DNA of 64,000 nt from positions 1 to 64,000 of the forward strand of contig NZ_VXDB01000003.1 in the NCBI RefSeq assembly GCF_008711325.1, in the 5' to 3' direction. The notes under the pieces are model-generated. The model had not been told where the DNA came from. It saw nothing but the letters and a program-made list of their open reading frames with translations, and made no database searches. Positions 18,453-28,664 of this stretch are shown here, in pieces. Every line of letters starts with the position of its first letter. Within the stretch, counting starts at the first letter, position 1. A program made the translations under genes and the position numbers. Source of the stretch: Roseibium sediminis. Lineage in GTDB: Bacteria > Pseudomonadota > Alphaproteobacteria > Rhizobiales > Stappiaceae.

Positions 18453-19673
18453 ATGTTTCGCCTTTCCGAATACATGCACCAGATCAGGACGCCATCCGCT
18501 GTCCGCACCAGACCCGAAAACCGGGTGATAAAACCGGTTGTCATCTGGAACCTTACCCGGCGCTGCAACTTGCGCTGCCGTCATTGCTACACGGTGTCCG
18601 CTGACGTGGACTTTCCCGGTGAACTGACCCATGAGCAGGCAATGGCAACGCTGGAGGATCTGGGCCAATTCCGGATTCCGGCCCTGATTTTGTCCGGCGG
18701 TGAGCCACTGGACCGCAAGGATCTTTTCGAGATTGCCGAGCGCGCTCGAGGACTTGTCCGGATGCTGGCCCTTTCCACAAACGGCACGAAGCTCCATAGC
18801 GAAGCCGCCGACAGGGTGGCCGAGATCGGCTTTGATTATGTCGGGATTTCCATCGACGGAATAGGTGCCACCAACGATTGGTTCCGAGGCGTAGAAGGCG
18901 CATTTTCCGATGCTGTTCGCGGCGTGCGGGAATGCAAGGCCCGAGGCATCAAGGTGGGCCTGCGCTTTACCATAACCGAAAGCAATCACACGCACCTTCC
19001 CGGCCTTTTGCAACTCTGTGATGACGAAGGCGTCGACAAGTTTTACCTCTCCCACCTCGTTTATGCCGGTCGTGGAGACAAAAATCGCAGCGAAGACGCC
19101 GAACATGTCCGCTCTCGCAAGGCTATGGACCTGTTGATCGAAAGGGCATGGGATGGCGTTAACGGCGGACGACCACTGGATATCGTCACCGGTAACAACG
19201 ACGCCGATGCGGTCTATTTCCTGAACTGGGTGCAACGCGAGTTCGGAAAGGACAAGGCCGAGCACATACGGGCGCATCTCAAGGCCTGGGGCGGCAACTC
19301 TTCCGGGTTGGGTGTAGCCAATATCGACACCCAGGGAAATGTCCACCCAGACACCTACTGGTCCGACTATACGGTCGGCAGCGTGAAACACACACCGTTC
19401 TCCGAACTTTGGACGAGCGCCGATCCGATGCTTGCTCAATTGCGCACACGCCCACGCCCTCTCAAGGGGCGGTGCGGTGCCTGCATTCACAAGGATGTCT
19501 GCGGTGGGAATACCCGTATCCGTGCACTACAGCTGACCGGGGACCCATGGGCAGAAGATCCAGCCTGTTATCTGAGTGACGGAGAAATCGGGGTTCACGA
19601 AACAAACTCCGAGCGCCTGACCGTTACGCCTTTCCGGGGAAAGAGCCATGATCCGGTTCATCGCTTCACTTAG
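18453..19673 (+). CDS. nirJ: radical SAM heme d1 synthase NirJ
   Basis: 406 residues. The radical SAM cluster motif is C38-NLR-C42-RH-C45, followed by the SGGEPL SAM-binding motif. The C-terminal SPASM-type region holds more Cys residues ([13 protein letters not shown] and a later Cys) for an auxiliary Fe-S cluster. NirJ replaces the propionates on two pyrrole rings of didecarboxysiroheme with oxo groups, giving the heme d1 skeleton. It overlaps nirN by 26 bases. Confidence 0.94.
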   Translation: MFRLSEYMHQIRTPSAVRTRPENRVIKPVVIWNLTRRCNLRCRHCYTVSADVDFPGELTHEQAMATLEDLGQFRIPALILSGGEPLDRKDLFEIAERARGLVRMLALSTNGTKLHSEAADRVAEIGFDYVGISIDGIGATNDWFRGVEGAFSDAVRGVRECKARGIKVGLRFTITESNHTHLPGLLQLCDDEGVDKFYLSHLVYAGRGDKNRSEDAEHVRSRKAMDLLIERAWDGVNGGRPLDIVTGNNDADAVYFLNWVQREFGKDKAEHIRAHLKAWGGNSSGLGVANIDTQGNVHPDTYWSDYTVGSVKHTPFSELWTSADPMLAQLRTRPRPLKGRCGACIHKDVCGGNTRIRALQLTGDPWAEDPACYLSDGEIGVHETNSERLTVTPFRGKSHDPVHRFT

Positions 19674-21195
19674 TACGCTGCTGCTCCTGACCGGCATTTC
19701 CCTCGCGGACCCCGCTCTGGACTATGCGGACAATTGCGCTGCCTGCCACGGGGAGGCCCGACTGGGAGGTCTTGGACCTGCACTCATCCCGCAAACACTG
19801 AACAGGATGCGCGGTCCGGATCTTGCCACGGTTATACGTTCAGGCCGTCCGGCAACCCAGATGCCTGGATTTGAGAGCACTTTGAACGACCAGCAGATTG
19901 ACGGTCTGATCACCTACCTCCAGGAGCCGCTTAAAATCAAGCCGAGCTGGGAGAAGACGGACATCGACGCCAGCCTCGTTCTCAATGCTGCATACCAACC
20001 GAAAGACAATCCAGTCTGGTCGTCCGATCCAATGAACATCACCCTCGTGGTTGAAACGGGGGATCATCATGTCAGCGTTCTGGACGGCGACACTTTCGAG
20101 ACACTCGACCGCTTTGCCACCCCCTTTGCCGTGCACGGTGGCCCAAAATTCTCTCCCGACGGGCGATATGTTTTCATCATGTCACGGGACGGATGGGTGC
20201 AGAAGTATGATCTATATGCCTTGCAGGAAGTCGGCCGGGTCAGGGCAGGCCTGAATAGCCGAAACATCGCCATAAGCCACGATGGCAAATGGCTTGCTGT
20301 TGCAAATTATCTGCCAATGACATTGACCATCCTTTCAACCGAGGATCTGAGCGTCGCGACCGTGATGGACGTCGTTGCCAAGGACGGCACAGCCAGCCGG
20401 GTGTCAGCCGTTTATCAGGCCCCACATCGCAAGAGCTTCATTCTGGCCCTGAAGGATGCGCCGGAGATCTGGGAAGTTGCGACGGATCCAGACGCTGAAC
20501 CTGTCTATGAAGGGTTCATACACAGCCGCGAGAAGGGCATGGTCGAGGCCATCGCTTCATCTGCAGGCCTTTTTTCCCGCAGGCGCATAGTTACTGCCGA
20601 GCCTCTTGATGACTTCTTCTTTGACGACGACTACCGCCATCTCATCGGGGCCTCACGGGACGGCGCAAGGGGCATTGTCGTCAATCTCAATGTAGGCCGG
20701 GAAATTGCGGAACTCCCACTGGACGGCATGCCTCATCTTGGCTCCGGCATCAGTTGGGAGCGCGATGGCCACCGGGTCATGGCGACACCCCATCTCAAGG
20801 AAGGCAAACTGTCTGTCATCGACACCGAGACCTGGGAAAGAATTACGACAATCAAGACCAACGGTCCGGGCTTCTTCCTCCGCAGCCATGAACAGACCCC
20901 TTACTTCTGGGCGGATGTCTTCTTCGGACCAAACAAGGACGAGATCCACGTCATCGACAAGCAGAGCCTTGAAATTGTCAGGACACTGAAGCCGGTTGTC
21001 GGCGCAACAGTCGCTCATGTCGAATTCACCAAAGACGGCCGATACGCGTTGGTCTCGGTCTGGGAGGACGATGGAGCCGTGATCATCTATGACGCCAAAA
21101 CCCTTGAAGAGGTCAGACGTCTGCCCATGCGCAAGCCCTCGGGGAAATACAATGTTTGGAACAAGATCACCTTTTCGGAAGGAACCAGCCACTGA
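19648..21195 (+). CDS. nirN: dihydro-heme d1 dehydrogenase NirN
   Basis: 515 residues, with a signal peptide (about 1-20), a heme c site C30-AA-C33-H34 and a beta-propeller homologous to the d1 domain of NirS. NirN is a periplasmic c-type cytochrome that oxidises dihydro-heme d1 to heme d1 before transfer to NirS. It is the last canonical gene of this nir operon and overlaps the CbiX-like gene by 44 bases. Confidence 0.92.
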   Translation: MIRFIASLSTLLLLTGISLADPALDYADNCAACHGEARLGGLGPALIPQTLNRMRGPDLATVIRSGRPATQMPGFESTLNDQQIDGLITYLQEPLKIKPSWEKTDIDASLVLNAAYQPKDNPVWSSDPMNITLVVETGDHHVSVLDGDTFETLDRFATPFAVHGGPKFSPDGRYVFIMSRDGWVQKYDLYALQEVGRVRAGLNSRNIAISHDGKWLAVANYLPMTLTILSTEDLSVATVMDVVAKDGTASRVSAVYQAPHRKSFILALKDAPEIWEVATDPDAEPVYEGFIHSREKGMVEAIASSAGLFSRRRIVTAEPLDDFFFDDDYRHLIGASRDGARGIVVNLNVGREIAELPLDGMPHLGSGISWERDGHRVMATPHLKEGKLSVIDTETWERITTIKTNGPGFFLRSHEQTPYFWADVFFGPNKDEIHVIDKQSLEIVRTLKPVVGATVAHVEFTKDGRYALVSVWEDDGAVIIYDAKTLEEVRRLPMRKPSGKYNVWNKITFSEGTSH

Positions 21196-21895
21196 GGCGA
21201 TCCTTGTCTCACATGGCCAACCCTCCCGTTTTGAAGACGGCGAAGCCTATCTGAATGACCTTGCGCGACGCGTAGCAAGGCTCGTGCCCGACTGGATCAT
21301 CAAGTCAGCCACCATGGCAGCCCCTGCTGCGTTGGATGCGGCTGTGGCCGACTTGCCTGCAGGAGCGTTTGTCTATCCCTTGTTCATGACGGAAGGCTGG
21401 TTTACCCAAACCGCTCTGGCAGGCCGCCTCGAAGGGCGCAACCTTCATCAACTTCCGGCATTCGGGTGCCATCCGGAACTGCCTACTTTGACCAGTCGTC
21501 TGATTCTGACAGCCTTGACCGCGTCGGGTCGAGACGCAGCAGAAACCGAAATCCTTCTTGCTGCACATGGATCCGCCAGCGGTCCTGCCGCAGGGGATTG
21601 TACCTTGCAGTTTGCCGAAAAACTCGCAAGGAAACTGCCAGGTTCCAAAATTCGTGTCGGGTTCCTGGAACAGTCCCCGTTCCTGGCGGATGTAGCGAAT
21701 ATGTGCAGTCAACAGGCAGTGTGCCTGCCGTTCTTTGCCGGAAACGGGTTCCACGTGACGGACGACGTTCCAAAGGCGCTGGAAAAGGGCCATTTCGCGG
21801 GAACGTGTCTCGCCCCTCTGGGCGATGCTCCATTCCTCCCGGAGTTAATTGCCCAAACCCTCAAATCGGCAAATGAAAGGACACTGGCCGCATGA
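21152..21895 (+). CDS. CbiX/SirB-superfamily chelatase-like protein of the nir operon
   Basis: 247 residues from the ATG at 21152 (the frame is open from 21089, but the conserved part starts at EAILVSHGQ). Two halves each carry a metal-binding His motif: VSHGQP and LLAAHGSAS. This is the layout of sirohydrochlorin chelatases. It sits inside the nir operon, translationally coupled to nirN, so an obvious role would be iron insertion into sirohydrochlorin to give siroheme, the precursor needed by NirD/L/G/H. That role is inference; cobalt or another metal is possible. Confidence 0.75.
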   Translation: MFGTRSPFRKEPATEAILVSHGQPSRFEDGEAYLNDLARRVARLVPDWIIKSATMAAPAALDAAVADLPAGAFVYPLFMTEGWFTQTALAGRLEGRNLHQLPAFGCHPELPTLTSRLILTALTASGRDAAETEILLAAHGSASGPAAGDCTLQFAEKLARKLPGSKIRVGFLEQSPFLADVANMCSQQAVCLPFFAGNGFHVTDDVPKALEKGHFAGTCLAPLGDAPFLPELIAQTLKSANERTLAA

Positions 21896-22143
21896 CGAAC
21901 ATCGAAACCGGTTGGCCTGTCCGGAAACTGGCAACCGTCCTGTATCCCTTCGCGGCAGGAGCCGTTGCCATCAACCTTTTCATGCTCAGCCTCATGTGGC
22001 AGGCAATCGGATTTCCCGCGCTCTCACCATTGACCAGCTTGTGGCTCAGCATCCCGCTCGGACTCCCCACAACATGGCTGGCGGCAAAGTGGGTCCGTCA
22101 TCTCATGGACGAGGCCGACGGACGCAAGCCGCCATCCACCTGA
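21892..22143 (+). CDS. small two-helix membrane protein at the end of the nir operon
   Basis: 83 residues with two likely membrane segments (about residues 12-38 and 45-65), a short N-terminal tail and a charged C-terminus. The ATG overlaps the stop of the chelatase-like gene, so it is part of the operon. I do not recognise the family. It ends only 6 bases from the end of convergent nosX. Confidence 0.65.
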   Translation: MTNIETGWPVRKLATVLYPFAAGAVAINLFMLSLMWQAIGFPALSPLTSLWLSIPLGLPTTWLAAKWVRHLMDEADGRKPPST

Positions 22144-22149
22144 GCCGTT

Positions 22150-23166
22150 TTAAAGCCAGCCACTTGAGCCATTGTCCCGCACCACGAAGGCGCGGGTCTG
22201 TGCAAACTCGTTGAGTATTGATGCAAACACGGCCTCATCACAAATCAAGGCCGCCGTGGAGAGTCCATCCGCAAGCGCTGCAGTCGGCGCAACGACGCTT
22301 GCTCCGGACAGACCTTGACTGAGAGGCCGGCCGGTGCGCGGATCGATGATATGAGACAGGCGGCCAGCCTGATCGAATGTGGTTCCCGATCTGGCAGAAC
22401 TGGCGACCGCGGAACCGACCAAGCGGATGCGAGCTTCGGTAGGGTGGTTGGAGTCAGGACGCAGTCGAACCGGCCATCCAAACTCGCCGTCATCGTCGGG
22501 CAAAGGCGTACCTATTGCGGAAATCTCCCCGAGATCAACAAGGACATCCCGGCAGCCGCGATCTTCCAGCAGGCGCGCGACCCTGTCGGTGATGAACCCC
22601 TGAGCTATGCCGTTCAAGGTCATGGCCATTCCCTGCAGCGCAAATCGGATTTCGGTTGCATCAAAGGCCACGTTGTCAAACCCGGTTCTTGCCAAAACAT
22701 CGGCAAATGCTGCGTCCGCATCCCCTATCGTGTTTTGGGCATGATATTGCCATAGCGGCTGGATGGTCGGGTCAAATGCTCCGCTGGTTGCCGTGTGGAG
22801 CCGCTGGCAAAGCCCCAGAAGCTCCACCATTTCCATCGACGGGGCCTTCAGTCTCCCATCGCGGTTGAGCCGCACGAGTTCGCTGTCTTGGAGATACAGG
22901 CTGAAAATTGTCTCCAGCCGACGGACTTCCGCCTCGACCGCATCAAGGAGACCCAGTGCCTCCTTCTCATTTTCATGCAGGAGATGAATCTCGGCCTTTG
23001 CACCAAGTGCAATGCCCTTCCAGCTATGCAGTTTCACGGCTGCTTTGGCCGGCCACGCTGTCAAAGGCATGGCAAGCCCGGCCACTGAAGCCGCGCAAAT
23101 TCTCAGGAATCGTCTTCGCCCCGCTGAGGCGATCGGCTCTTTGCTTTTGTCAGTTACCGGTGTCAT
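22150..23166 (-). CDS. nosX: FAD:protein FMN transferase NosX (ApbE family)
   Basis: 338 residues with a Tat signal (GRRRFLRICAASVAG). ApbE-family motifs are present: the SGAFDPTIQPLW region, GIAQGFITDRVA, LVDLGEISAIG and HIIDPRTGRPL. NosX attaches FMN covalently to a Thr of NosR in the periplasm and so supports electron supply to NosZ. It is the last gene of the nos operon; its start overlaps nosL by 4 bases. Confidence 0.92.
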   Translation of the reverse strand: MTPVTDKSKEPIASAGRRRFLRICAASVAGLAMPLTAWPAKAAVKLHSWKGIALGAKAEIHLLHENEKEALGLLDAVEAEVRRLETIFSLYLQDSELVRLNRDGRLKAPSMEMVELLGLCQRLHTATSGAFDPTIQPLWQYHAQNTIGDADAAFADVLARTGFDNVAFDATEIRFALQGMAMTLNGIAQGFITDRVARLLEDRGCRDVLVDLGEISAIGTPLPDDDGEFGWPVRLRPDSNHPTEARIRLVGSAVASSARSGTTFDQAGRLSHIIDPRTGRPLSQGLSGASVVAPTAALADGLSTAALICDEAVFASILNEFAQTRAFVVRDNGSSGWL

Positions 23167-23708
23167 CGCAGCACCTCGGAACTTTTTTCTTCAGTCAAGC
23201 CGGAGGAAGAAAGTTCGACCGAACCCAATACATAACCCGCAGGAATGTCCGCAAACCGGACACTGTTTCCGCCATTCTTGCTGGCAAATTCCAGTGCGCC
23301 AGCTTCATTTCCAAATGGAATGGCCTCTGGCGCGCCCATGCCTCCGGCCTGCCTGCTGCCGATGACAAACCAGGAGGCATCAGCATCGATCCAGTTATCA
23401 GTGCCGGGGTAATCCCAGCTCTCCGCCACATTCATGTCATTGACATAGATGACAGCGATGTCCCCGGCTTCTTCCGGCGACAAGGCGAATGCCACCGCAT
23501 CGCGAACCTGTGTGAACCAGAGAGGGTTCGGGTTGCCGACAAGGTGTATCTGTGCCTTTGGCCCGGTGTGCTCCAGAACAGTCATCTGGCAATAATGCCC
23601 TGCCGACTCCGGCGTCAATGCAACAGGTGAGGGCTTTGCAAGCTGAACCTCCTCCTGGCACGCGGCCAGCAAACTTGTGGCAAGCAAACAGATGACAAGG
23701 CGGTTCAT
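23163..23708 (-). CDS. nosL: copper lipoprotein NosL
   Basis: 181 residues, with a lipoprotein signal ending at Cys17 (LLAAC). The metal-binding motif CQMTVLEH is the NosL Cu(I) site (CxMxxxxH). NosL is a lipid-anchored copper chaperone that works with NosDFY to load the CuZ site of NosZ. It overlaps nosY and nosX by 4 bases each. Confidence 0.92.
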   Translation of the reverse strand: MNRLVICLLATSLLAACQEEVQLAKPSPVALTPESAGHYCQMTVLEHTGPKAQIHLVGNPNPLWFTQVRDAVAFALSPEEAGDIAVIYVNDMNVAESWDYPGTDNWIDADASWFVIGSRQAGGMGAPEAIPFGNEAGALEFASKNGGNSVRFADIPAGYVLGSVELSSSGLTEEKSSEVLR

Positions 23709-24535
23709 GGCGCAATTCTCCGGATGAGAAGAAGGCTGCCGGACATGGCAAACCCGGCAAACATGGCAAGGGAAACCAATGCACTGGTTGGCGAGAATGG
23801 CAGGGTTTCCGCAACACCTGCCATTCCACCGACCAGATCGCTCGCTCCAAGTGCTGCGAGATTGAAAAGCCGAAAGGAATCGGCGGGATTCAAGAGCAAG
23901 GCATAGGGAAATATGCTCGAGGCAAATACGCCTTCGGGATTGGCAACGAGGGCACCGAGCAATGCGAGATCATAAAGGACCACCAGAACAAGCCATGTGG
24001 CAATGGCCGCTGCAGCTGCTGTAACGGATTGCCGCGTCAGACAGGACAACATGTATCCAACGGCGATGAAGCACTGGCCGAGGAGCACCGAGGTTGCGAT
24101 CAGGCGCAGAAAGTCAACCAATCCAGCGATGGAACCGGCACCGCTCAAGATCATGAAACCCGCAGTCACGCCATATCCTACCCCAAGGGCAATCAGGAGC
24201 ACGAGACTGTGGCCCAGCGCCTTGCCAAACAGGAACTCTGATCGTGAGAGCGGGCATGAGAAGGTCATGAGCAGTGTTCCACGCTCAATCTCACCACAAA
24301 CGGCGTCAAAGGCGAGGATCAGGGCGATCAGCGGCACGAGATAAACCGAAAGACTTGAGAGCGACGCAACAGTGATCGTCAAACGATCCACTCCCAATGT
24401 TCCGGCAGGTGCAGACCCGAGCAATGCAAGGGCAAGTGAGAAAACCGCCAGGATCGCCGTTGCCAGCACAATCCACCTGTTGCGAATTCCGATACGCAGC
24501 TCCTGCATTGCAATGGCGAGGATGCGAGACAACAT
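23705..24535 (-). CDS. nosY: ABC transporter membrane subunit NosY
   Basis: 276 residues with about six membrane segments and the opening MLSRILAIAMQELRIGIRNRW typical of NosY. It pairs with the ATPase NosF and the periplasmic NosD in the complex that matures the copper centre of NosZ. The nosF stop lies 3 bases upstream of its start, and its own stop overlaps nosL. Confidence 0.92.
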   Translation of the reverse strand: MLSRILAIAMQELRIGIRNRWIVLATAILAVFSLALALLGSAPAGTLGVDRLTITVASLSSLSVYLVPLIALILAFDAVCGEIERGTLLMTFSCPLSRSEFLFGKALGHSLVLLIALGVGYGVTAGFMILSGAGSIAGLVDFLRLIATSVLLGQCFIAVGYMLSCLTRQSVTAAAAAIATWLVLVVLYDLALLGALVANPEGVFASSIFPYALLLNPADSFRLFNLAALGASDLVGGMAGVAETLPFSPTSALVSLAMFAGFAMSGSLLLIRRIAP

Positions 24536-24538
24536 GGA

Positions 24539-25444
24539 TCAGGCCCCCTTGTGAACGGTTTCGGAGAAGTGGCGGTAAATATCGTCAAGGCCGGGCGCGT
24601 GGACCTCCACGTCCTCAACGAGCGGACCGAGAGCTCCGATCGCGGACAAAAGAGGAATTTTTTCGTCCAGCCGACAATCGATATCTACCGACCGCCCATT
24701 CATTTGCTTGCTGCCAAGTGTTGCGGCAACTTCCGGAGCTGCTCCCGGTCTGGTCCAGACCTTGAGTTTGATCGGCAGCCCGGCTTTCGCCCGAAGTCCT
24801 GTCAGACTGTCGTCGGCAACCAGTGTTCCTTTGGAGAGGATCAGGATCCTGTCTGTTCGCGGTGCCAACTCGGTCAGAGCGTGGGACGACATCAGGACGG
24901 ATGTCCCCTGTCCGGCGATTTCAGCGATCAGGTCATATACATTTTGTCGGGAGATAGGATCCAGTCCGCTGGTTGGTTCATCAAGCAGCACCAGTTTTGG
25001 CTGACCTATAAGAGCTTGAGCCAAACCCAGACGCTGGCGCATACCCTTTGAATAGGTCGCAACCCGGCGATTTGCTGCTTCTGCCAGACCTACACGTTCC
25101 AGCAGCGGACCGACCTCCGCTTGGGCAACACCCTTGAGCCTTGCATAGAAGGCAAGCACTTCCCGACCTCTTAAAACGTTGGAAAACGCAACAGACTCAG
25201 GCAGGTAAGCCATGTGTTTGCGTGCACCGTCGCTGCCGGGCAAATCACCCAGAACCTCGATCTCCCCCCGATCACGTTTGAGAAATCCTAGGATCATCTT
25301 GAACAACGTCGTCTTGCCGGCGCCATTGTGGCCGAGAAGAGCAACCCGCTCGCCGGGCTCCAGCGAGAACGAAACATCATTCACGGCAGTTTGCCCGGAG
25401 AATTGCTTGGTGACATTGCGAACGGTGAGGCTCGTGCGCATCAT
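24539..25444 (-). CDS. nosF: ABC transporter ATPase NosF
   Basis: 301 residues: Walker A GHNGAGKTT (about residues 38-46), the signature YSKGMRQRLGLAQ, Walker B LVLLDEPTSGLD and the switch His in SSHAL. It powers the NosDFY complex. The C-terminal 80 residues beyond the ATPase core fit NosF. The start overlaps the nosD stop by 4 bases. Confidence 0.93.
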   Translation of the reverse strand: MMRTSLTVRNVTKQFSGQTAVNDVSFSLEPGERVALLGHNGAGKTTLFKMILGFLKRDRGEIEVLGDLPGSDGARKHMAYLPESVAFSNVLRGREVLAFYARLKGVAQAEVGPLLERVGLAEAANRRVATYSKGMRQRLGLAQALIGQPKLVLLDEPTSGLDPISRQNVYDLIAEIAGQGTSVLMSSHALTELAPRTDRILILSKGTLVADDSLTGLRAKAGLPIKLKVWTRPGAAPEVAATLGSKQMNGRSVDIDCRLDEKIPLLSAIGALGPLVEDVEVHAPGLDDIYRHFSETVHKGA

Positions 25445-26724
25445 CCCTGTACTCCCGAATTCGGTATTTTCACTTTCGGCGGCTGCATCAGGGGCGCATT
25501 GTCAACGATGCCTCCCGGCAGCAAGGCCGGAAACTGGGACTGGGTCCAACGGAGCAACTGGACCGCAGGACTTCCCACAAGGAGCTTTGCAGATGGCTGT
25601 GTCCACAAGACCTGATCGACCATGTCATTTGGTCGGTAGGATGTATCGGCCAGCCCGTCGCCATTCATGTCGAAGGCCGCATGATCGCTCCAATAATTGC
25701 CCCGCCCTTCGGTGCTCCAGTCGAGAACACGGCTGCCGACATATTTGACTTGTGTGCGGTTACCTATGAACGCGTTGCCCTGAAATCTGTTTCCGGCAGA
25801 CCCGGCGGTGAAATGAACCCCGATCGGGCAGGCTTCAAAACGGTTTTCGGAAATCGCGTTTTTGTTCGCGTTGTACATGAAGAGGCATTTCTCGCCGCCG
25901 CCATTTACAGAATTGCCTGAAATCCTCGCACGGTTGGCATAGTTCAGCATCAGACCGTGGTTGCGGTCATCGATGGAAACGTTGTCTCGTATTTCGAGGC
26001 GGTCCGAAAACATCAGGGCATAGCCGATGTCATTGCCGCTGGAAACATTGCCTTCAATGACACCGTGGTTTCCATGCATGTAGTGAATGGCAAATCGAAC
26101 ATTCTCGATCCGGTTGTTCCGGAACGTATCGTGATGACTGGTGTTGACGAAGATGCCGTCTCGCCCGAACCGGACGGTATTGAATTCGGCGAGAAGGTTC
26201 GGCGAGTTCCAGACATAGATGCCATTGCCGCGTTCGTTAATGCGCAGGTCCTTTCGGCCTTCGATCAGGTTGTTGGAAACAACTGCATCGTGGGCGCCGT
26301 GAACATCAACGCCCGTCAGATTATTGAGTATGCGATTGTTGCGGATGATGGTGCGGTGAGCCGTCTTGTGAAGCTTGACCCCCGCATCAAGTGTTTCATG
26401 AGACAGGCCTGAACCTGTTAACTCCAGACCTTCGATAACCACATCTGCCGCGTTGACCGTAATCACGCTGCCAGTCCCGTTTCCCAGAACCCTTGCCTTG
26501 CCGTTACCGCTCAGCGTGAGTGGAAGGTCCATGACGATTGGGCCGTCATGGTCACCTTCAGCAAGCCGGAGAACATCTCCGGCCTGCGCTTGTTTCAGGA
26601 TGTTGGAGAGAGCGCCCTCTGTTGCCGGAACTTCCCAGACCCTTGCCGACAGGGGTCCGCCTGCCGCCACAAGCATGGCGACCACAGCAAAGATCCCCGA
26701 CAGGAACTTGAGGGCGCCCGACAT
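25441..26724 (-). CDS. nosD: periplasmic copper-maturation protein NosD
   Basis: 427 residues from the ATG at 26724, two bases after the nosZ stop; a longer frame reaching 26799 lies inside nosZ and is unlikely. It has a Sec signal (about 1-28), then a right-handed parallel beta-helix shown by repeated N-rich rungs (NNRILNNLTGVDV, NNLIEGR, NNRIENV). NosD binds the NosFY transporter and NosL and helps deliver copper and sulfur to NosZ. Confidence 0.93.
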   Translation of the reverse strand: MSGALKFLSGIFAVVAMLVAAGGPLSARVWEVPATEGALSNILKQAQAGDVLRLAEGDHDGPIVMDLPLTLSGNGKARVLGNGTGSVITVNAADVVIEGLELTGSGLSHETLDAGVKLHKTAHRTIIRNNRILNNLTGVDVHGAHDAVVSNNLIEGRKDLRINERGNGIYVWNSPNLLAEFNTVRFGRDGIFVNTSHHDTFRNNRIENVRFAIHYMHGNHGVIEGNVSSGNDIGYALMFSDRLEIRDNVSIDDRNHGLMLNYANRARISGNSVNGGGEKCLFMYNANKNAISENRFEACPIGVHFTAGSAGNRFQGNAFIGNRTQVKYVGSRVLDWSTEGRGNYWSDHAAFDMNGDGLADTSYRPNDMVDQVLWTQPSAKLLVGSPAVQLLRWTQSQFPALLPGGIVDNAPLMQPPKVKIPNSGVQG

Positions 26725-26726
26725 GG

Positions 26727-28637
26727 TTATGCGCCGCTCGGTTCGACGAACATTCGACCACGCATTTCCATGTGAAGCGCATGACAGAACCACTGGCAAT
26801 AGAACCAGTGCACCCCTGGGCGCTCGGCGATGAACGTCACCGAAGCGGTCGCCAGTGGACCGACTTCCATGGCAACACCATAATTCGCCATGCAGAAACC
26901 GTGGGTCAGATCGTCGATATCGTCAACATTCGTGATGTAGACGGTTACCTCATCACCCTGTTTGACCGTGAATTTCTCCAGACTGAAGTTTGGCGCGACG
27001 GACGACATGTAGACGCGCACCTTGTTGCCGTCCCGAATGACATCGGCAGCATCTTCCAGGTCCACTCCGTCAGCCTTTGCCTGGGCGACCGCGTCAGCAA
27101 ACATGGGGTCGGTACGCTCCCAGACAATCGCCGGGTTCACCTTGGAGCGATGAACAATGATGCTGTCATGTGGCTCGGCAAAGGTCGGCCCGTCATGAAC
27201 CACCTTCATCTTGTCGCCGGAAATGTCGATCAGCTGCTCGTTTTCAGGCTTCAACGGACCAACATTGAGGAACCGGTCCTTGGAGAACTTGTTCATCGAC
27301 ACGAGCCATTTGCCATCGGCTTCTGCCGTTTCACCCATGGACGTCGAATTGTGGCCCGGTTGGTAATGAACATCAACCTTGTCGAGGATCGGATCCACTT
27401 CCTCACCGGCATAGGCACGGATTGCTGCATCCATGTTCCATTTCACGACCTGGCTGTCGAGGAACAAAGTCGTGTAGCAGTTACCGCTATTGTCGAACGC
27501 CGTGTGGAGCGGGCCGAGACCCAGTTGCGGCTCGGCAACAATGGCAGACCGTGGATCAGCATTTTCCGCAAAGAGTGCATCCACCTTGGTCACATCAATG
27601 ACCGAAACGGTTGGTGACAGCTTGCCGTTGATGACGATGTGTTTCTTGTCGGGAGCCGCATTGCAGCCATGCGGGCTGTTCGGAATCGGAATGTAGCGGG
27701 TGAACTGCGAGTTCGCTTCCTTGCGGCCATCAACGACCGGTACCCCGTTCAATTCCTGATAGTTTCCGGCAGCGACAGCTTCCTCGATGGCCTTGATATT
27801 GAAGACGACTGCATGGTCGGTCTCGCTTTCGGTCATCTCGGCGAGATTTGTCCCCATTTCGGAGTTATAGCTCGTCGAGAAGGCATATTTGCCCTGATAG
27901 TCGGAATCACAGTTGTCGAGGTTGCCGGAGACGATGACCTGCCAGGCGACCTTCATCTCGTCGGCATTGATGGCCGAGAAAATGCAGGTGTACTTGTCCG
28001 GCTCATCCAGGATACTGCCGTCATTGACGAGCGGAGCTTCGTGTTCCCCGTTGGCAAAGACATAGTTGGTCCTTGGATATTTTTGCGGACGCATGCCGTG
28101 GATGTCGTGGGCATTCGGGATCTCGATGATCTTGTCACACTTCATCGTGGTCAAATTGACCCTGGCAACACGCGTATTCGCCTTGTCATTGGCAAACAGA
28201 TAGCGACCGTCGTACGTGCCGTCGGTGAAGGACATATGCGGGTGATGCAGATCGCCATTGTCATAGGTGACCTTGCCTTGCGCCTTCAGGAAGGCCTTGG
28301 TTTCAGGCAACAGACCTTCGGTCAGGATCTTCAGTGATTCATTTGTCTGACCCCAACCAGTGGCCGAACAACGGTTGAACACAGGAATACGCATCAGTTC
28401 GCGCATCGACGGAACACCAAGGATGCGGATTTCGCCGGTCTGTCCGGACGACCAGAAGCCGTAATATTCATCCAGTTCACCGGGAGCCATTTCCCACTTT
28501 TGCCCACCTTCGGCAGCCGTTGCCTGAACAACGCCGCCAAACGCGGCAGCACCCATTCCGGCAACAACCGCGGTCTTGGCTGTACCTCCCAAGAGTGCCC
28601 TTCGGGATAGTGCTGTTTCCTTGAAACTCTGTGACAT
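26727..28637 (-). CDS. nosZ: nitrous-oxide reductase NosZ
   Basis: 636 residues. I prefer the ATG at 28637 to the one at 28649, because GGAGA lies just before it. A Tat signal (LSRRALLGG) shows the clade I, Tat-exported type. A seven-bladed propeller carries the CuZ ligands, and the C-terminal cupredoxin domain has the CuA motif [12 protein letters not shown]. The enzyme reduces N2O to N2 in the periplasm. It follows nosR closely. Confidence 0.96.
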   Translation of the reverse strand: MSQSFKETALSRRALLGGTAKTAVVAGMGAAAFGGVVQATAAEGGQKWEMAPGELDEYYGFWSSGQTGEIRILGVPSMRELMRIPVFNRCSATGWGQTNESLKILTEGLLPETKAFLKAQGKVTYDNGDLHHPHMSFTDGTYDGRYLFANDKANTRVARVNLTTMKCDKIIEIPNAHDIHGMRPQKYPRTNYVFANGEHEAPLVNDGSILDEPDKYTCIFSAINADEMKVAWQVIVSGNLDNCDSDYQGKYAFSTSYNSEMGTNLAEMTESETDHAVVFNIKAIEEAVAAGNYQELNGVPVVDGRKEANSQFTRYIPIPNSPHGCNAAPDKKHIVINGKLSPTVSVIDVTKVDALFAENADPRSAIVAEPQLGLGPLHTAFDNSGNCYTTLFLDSQVVKWNMDAAIRAYAGEEVDPILDKVDVHYQPGHNSTSMGETAEADGKWLVSMNKFSKDRFLNVGPLKPENEQLIDISGDKMKVVHDGPTFAEPHDSIIVHRSKVNPAIVWERTDPMFADAVAQAKADGVDLEDAADVIRDGNKVRVYMSSVAPNFSLEKFTVKQGDEVTVYITNVDDIDDLTHGFCMANYGVAMEVGPLATASVTFIAERPGVHWFYCQWFCHALHMEMRGRMFVEPSGA

Positions 28638-28664
28638 GACAGTCTCCATCTTGGTGGTTCAGGG

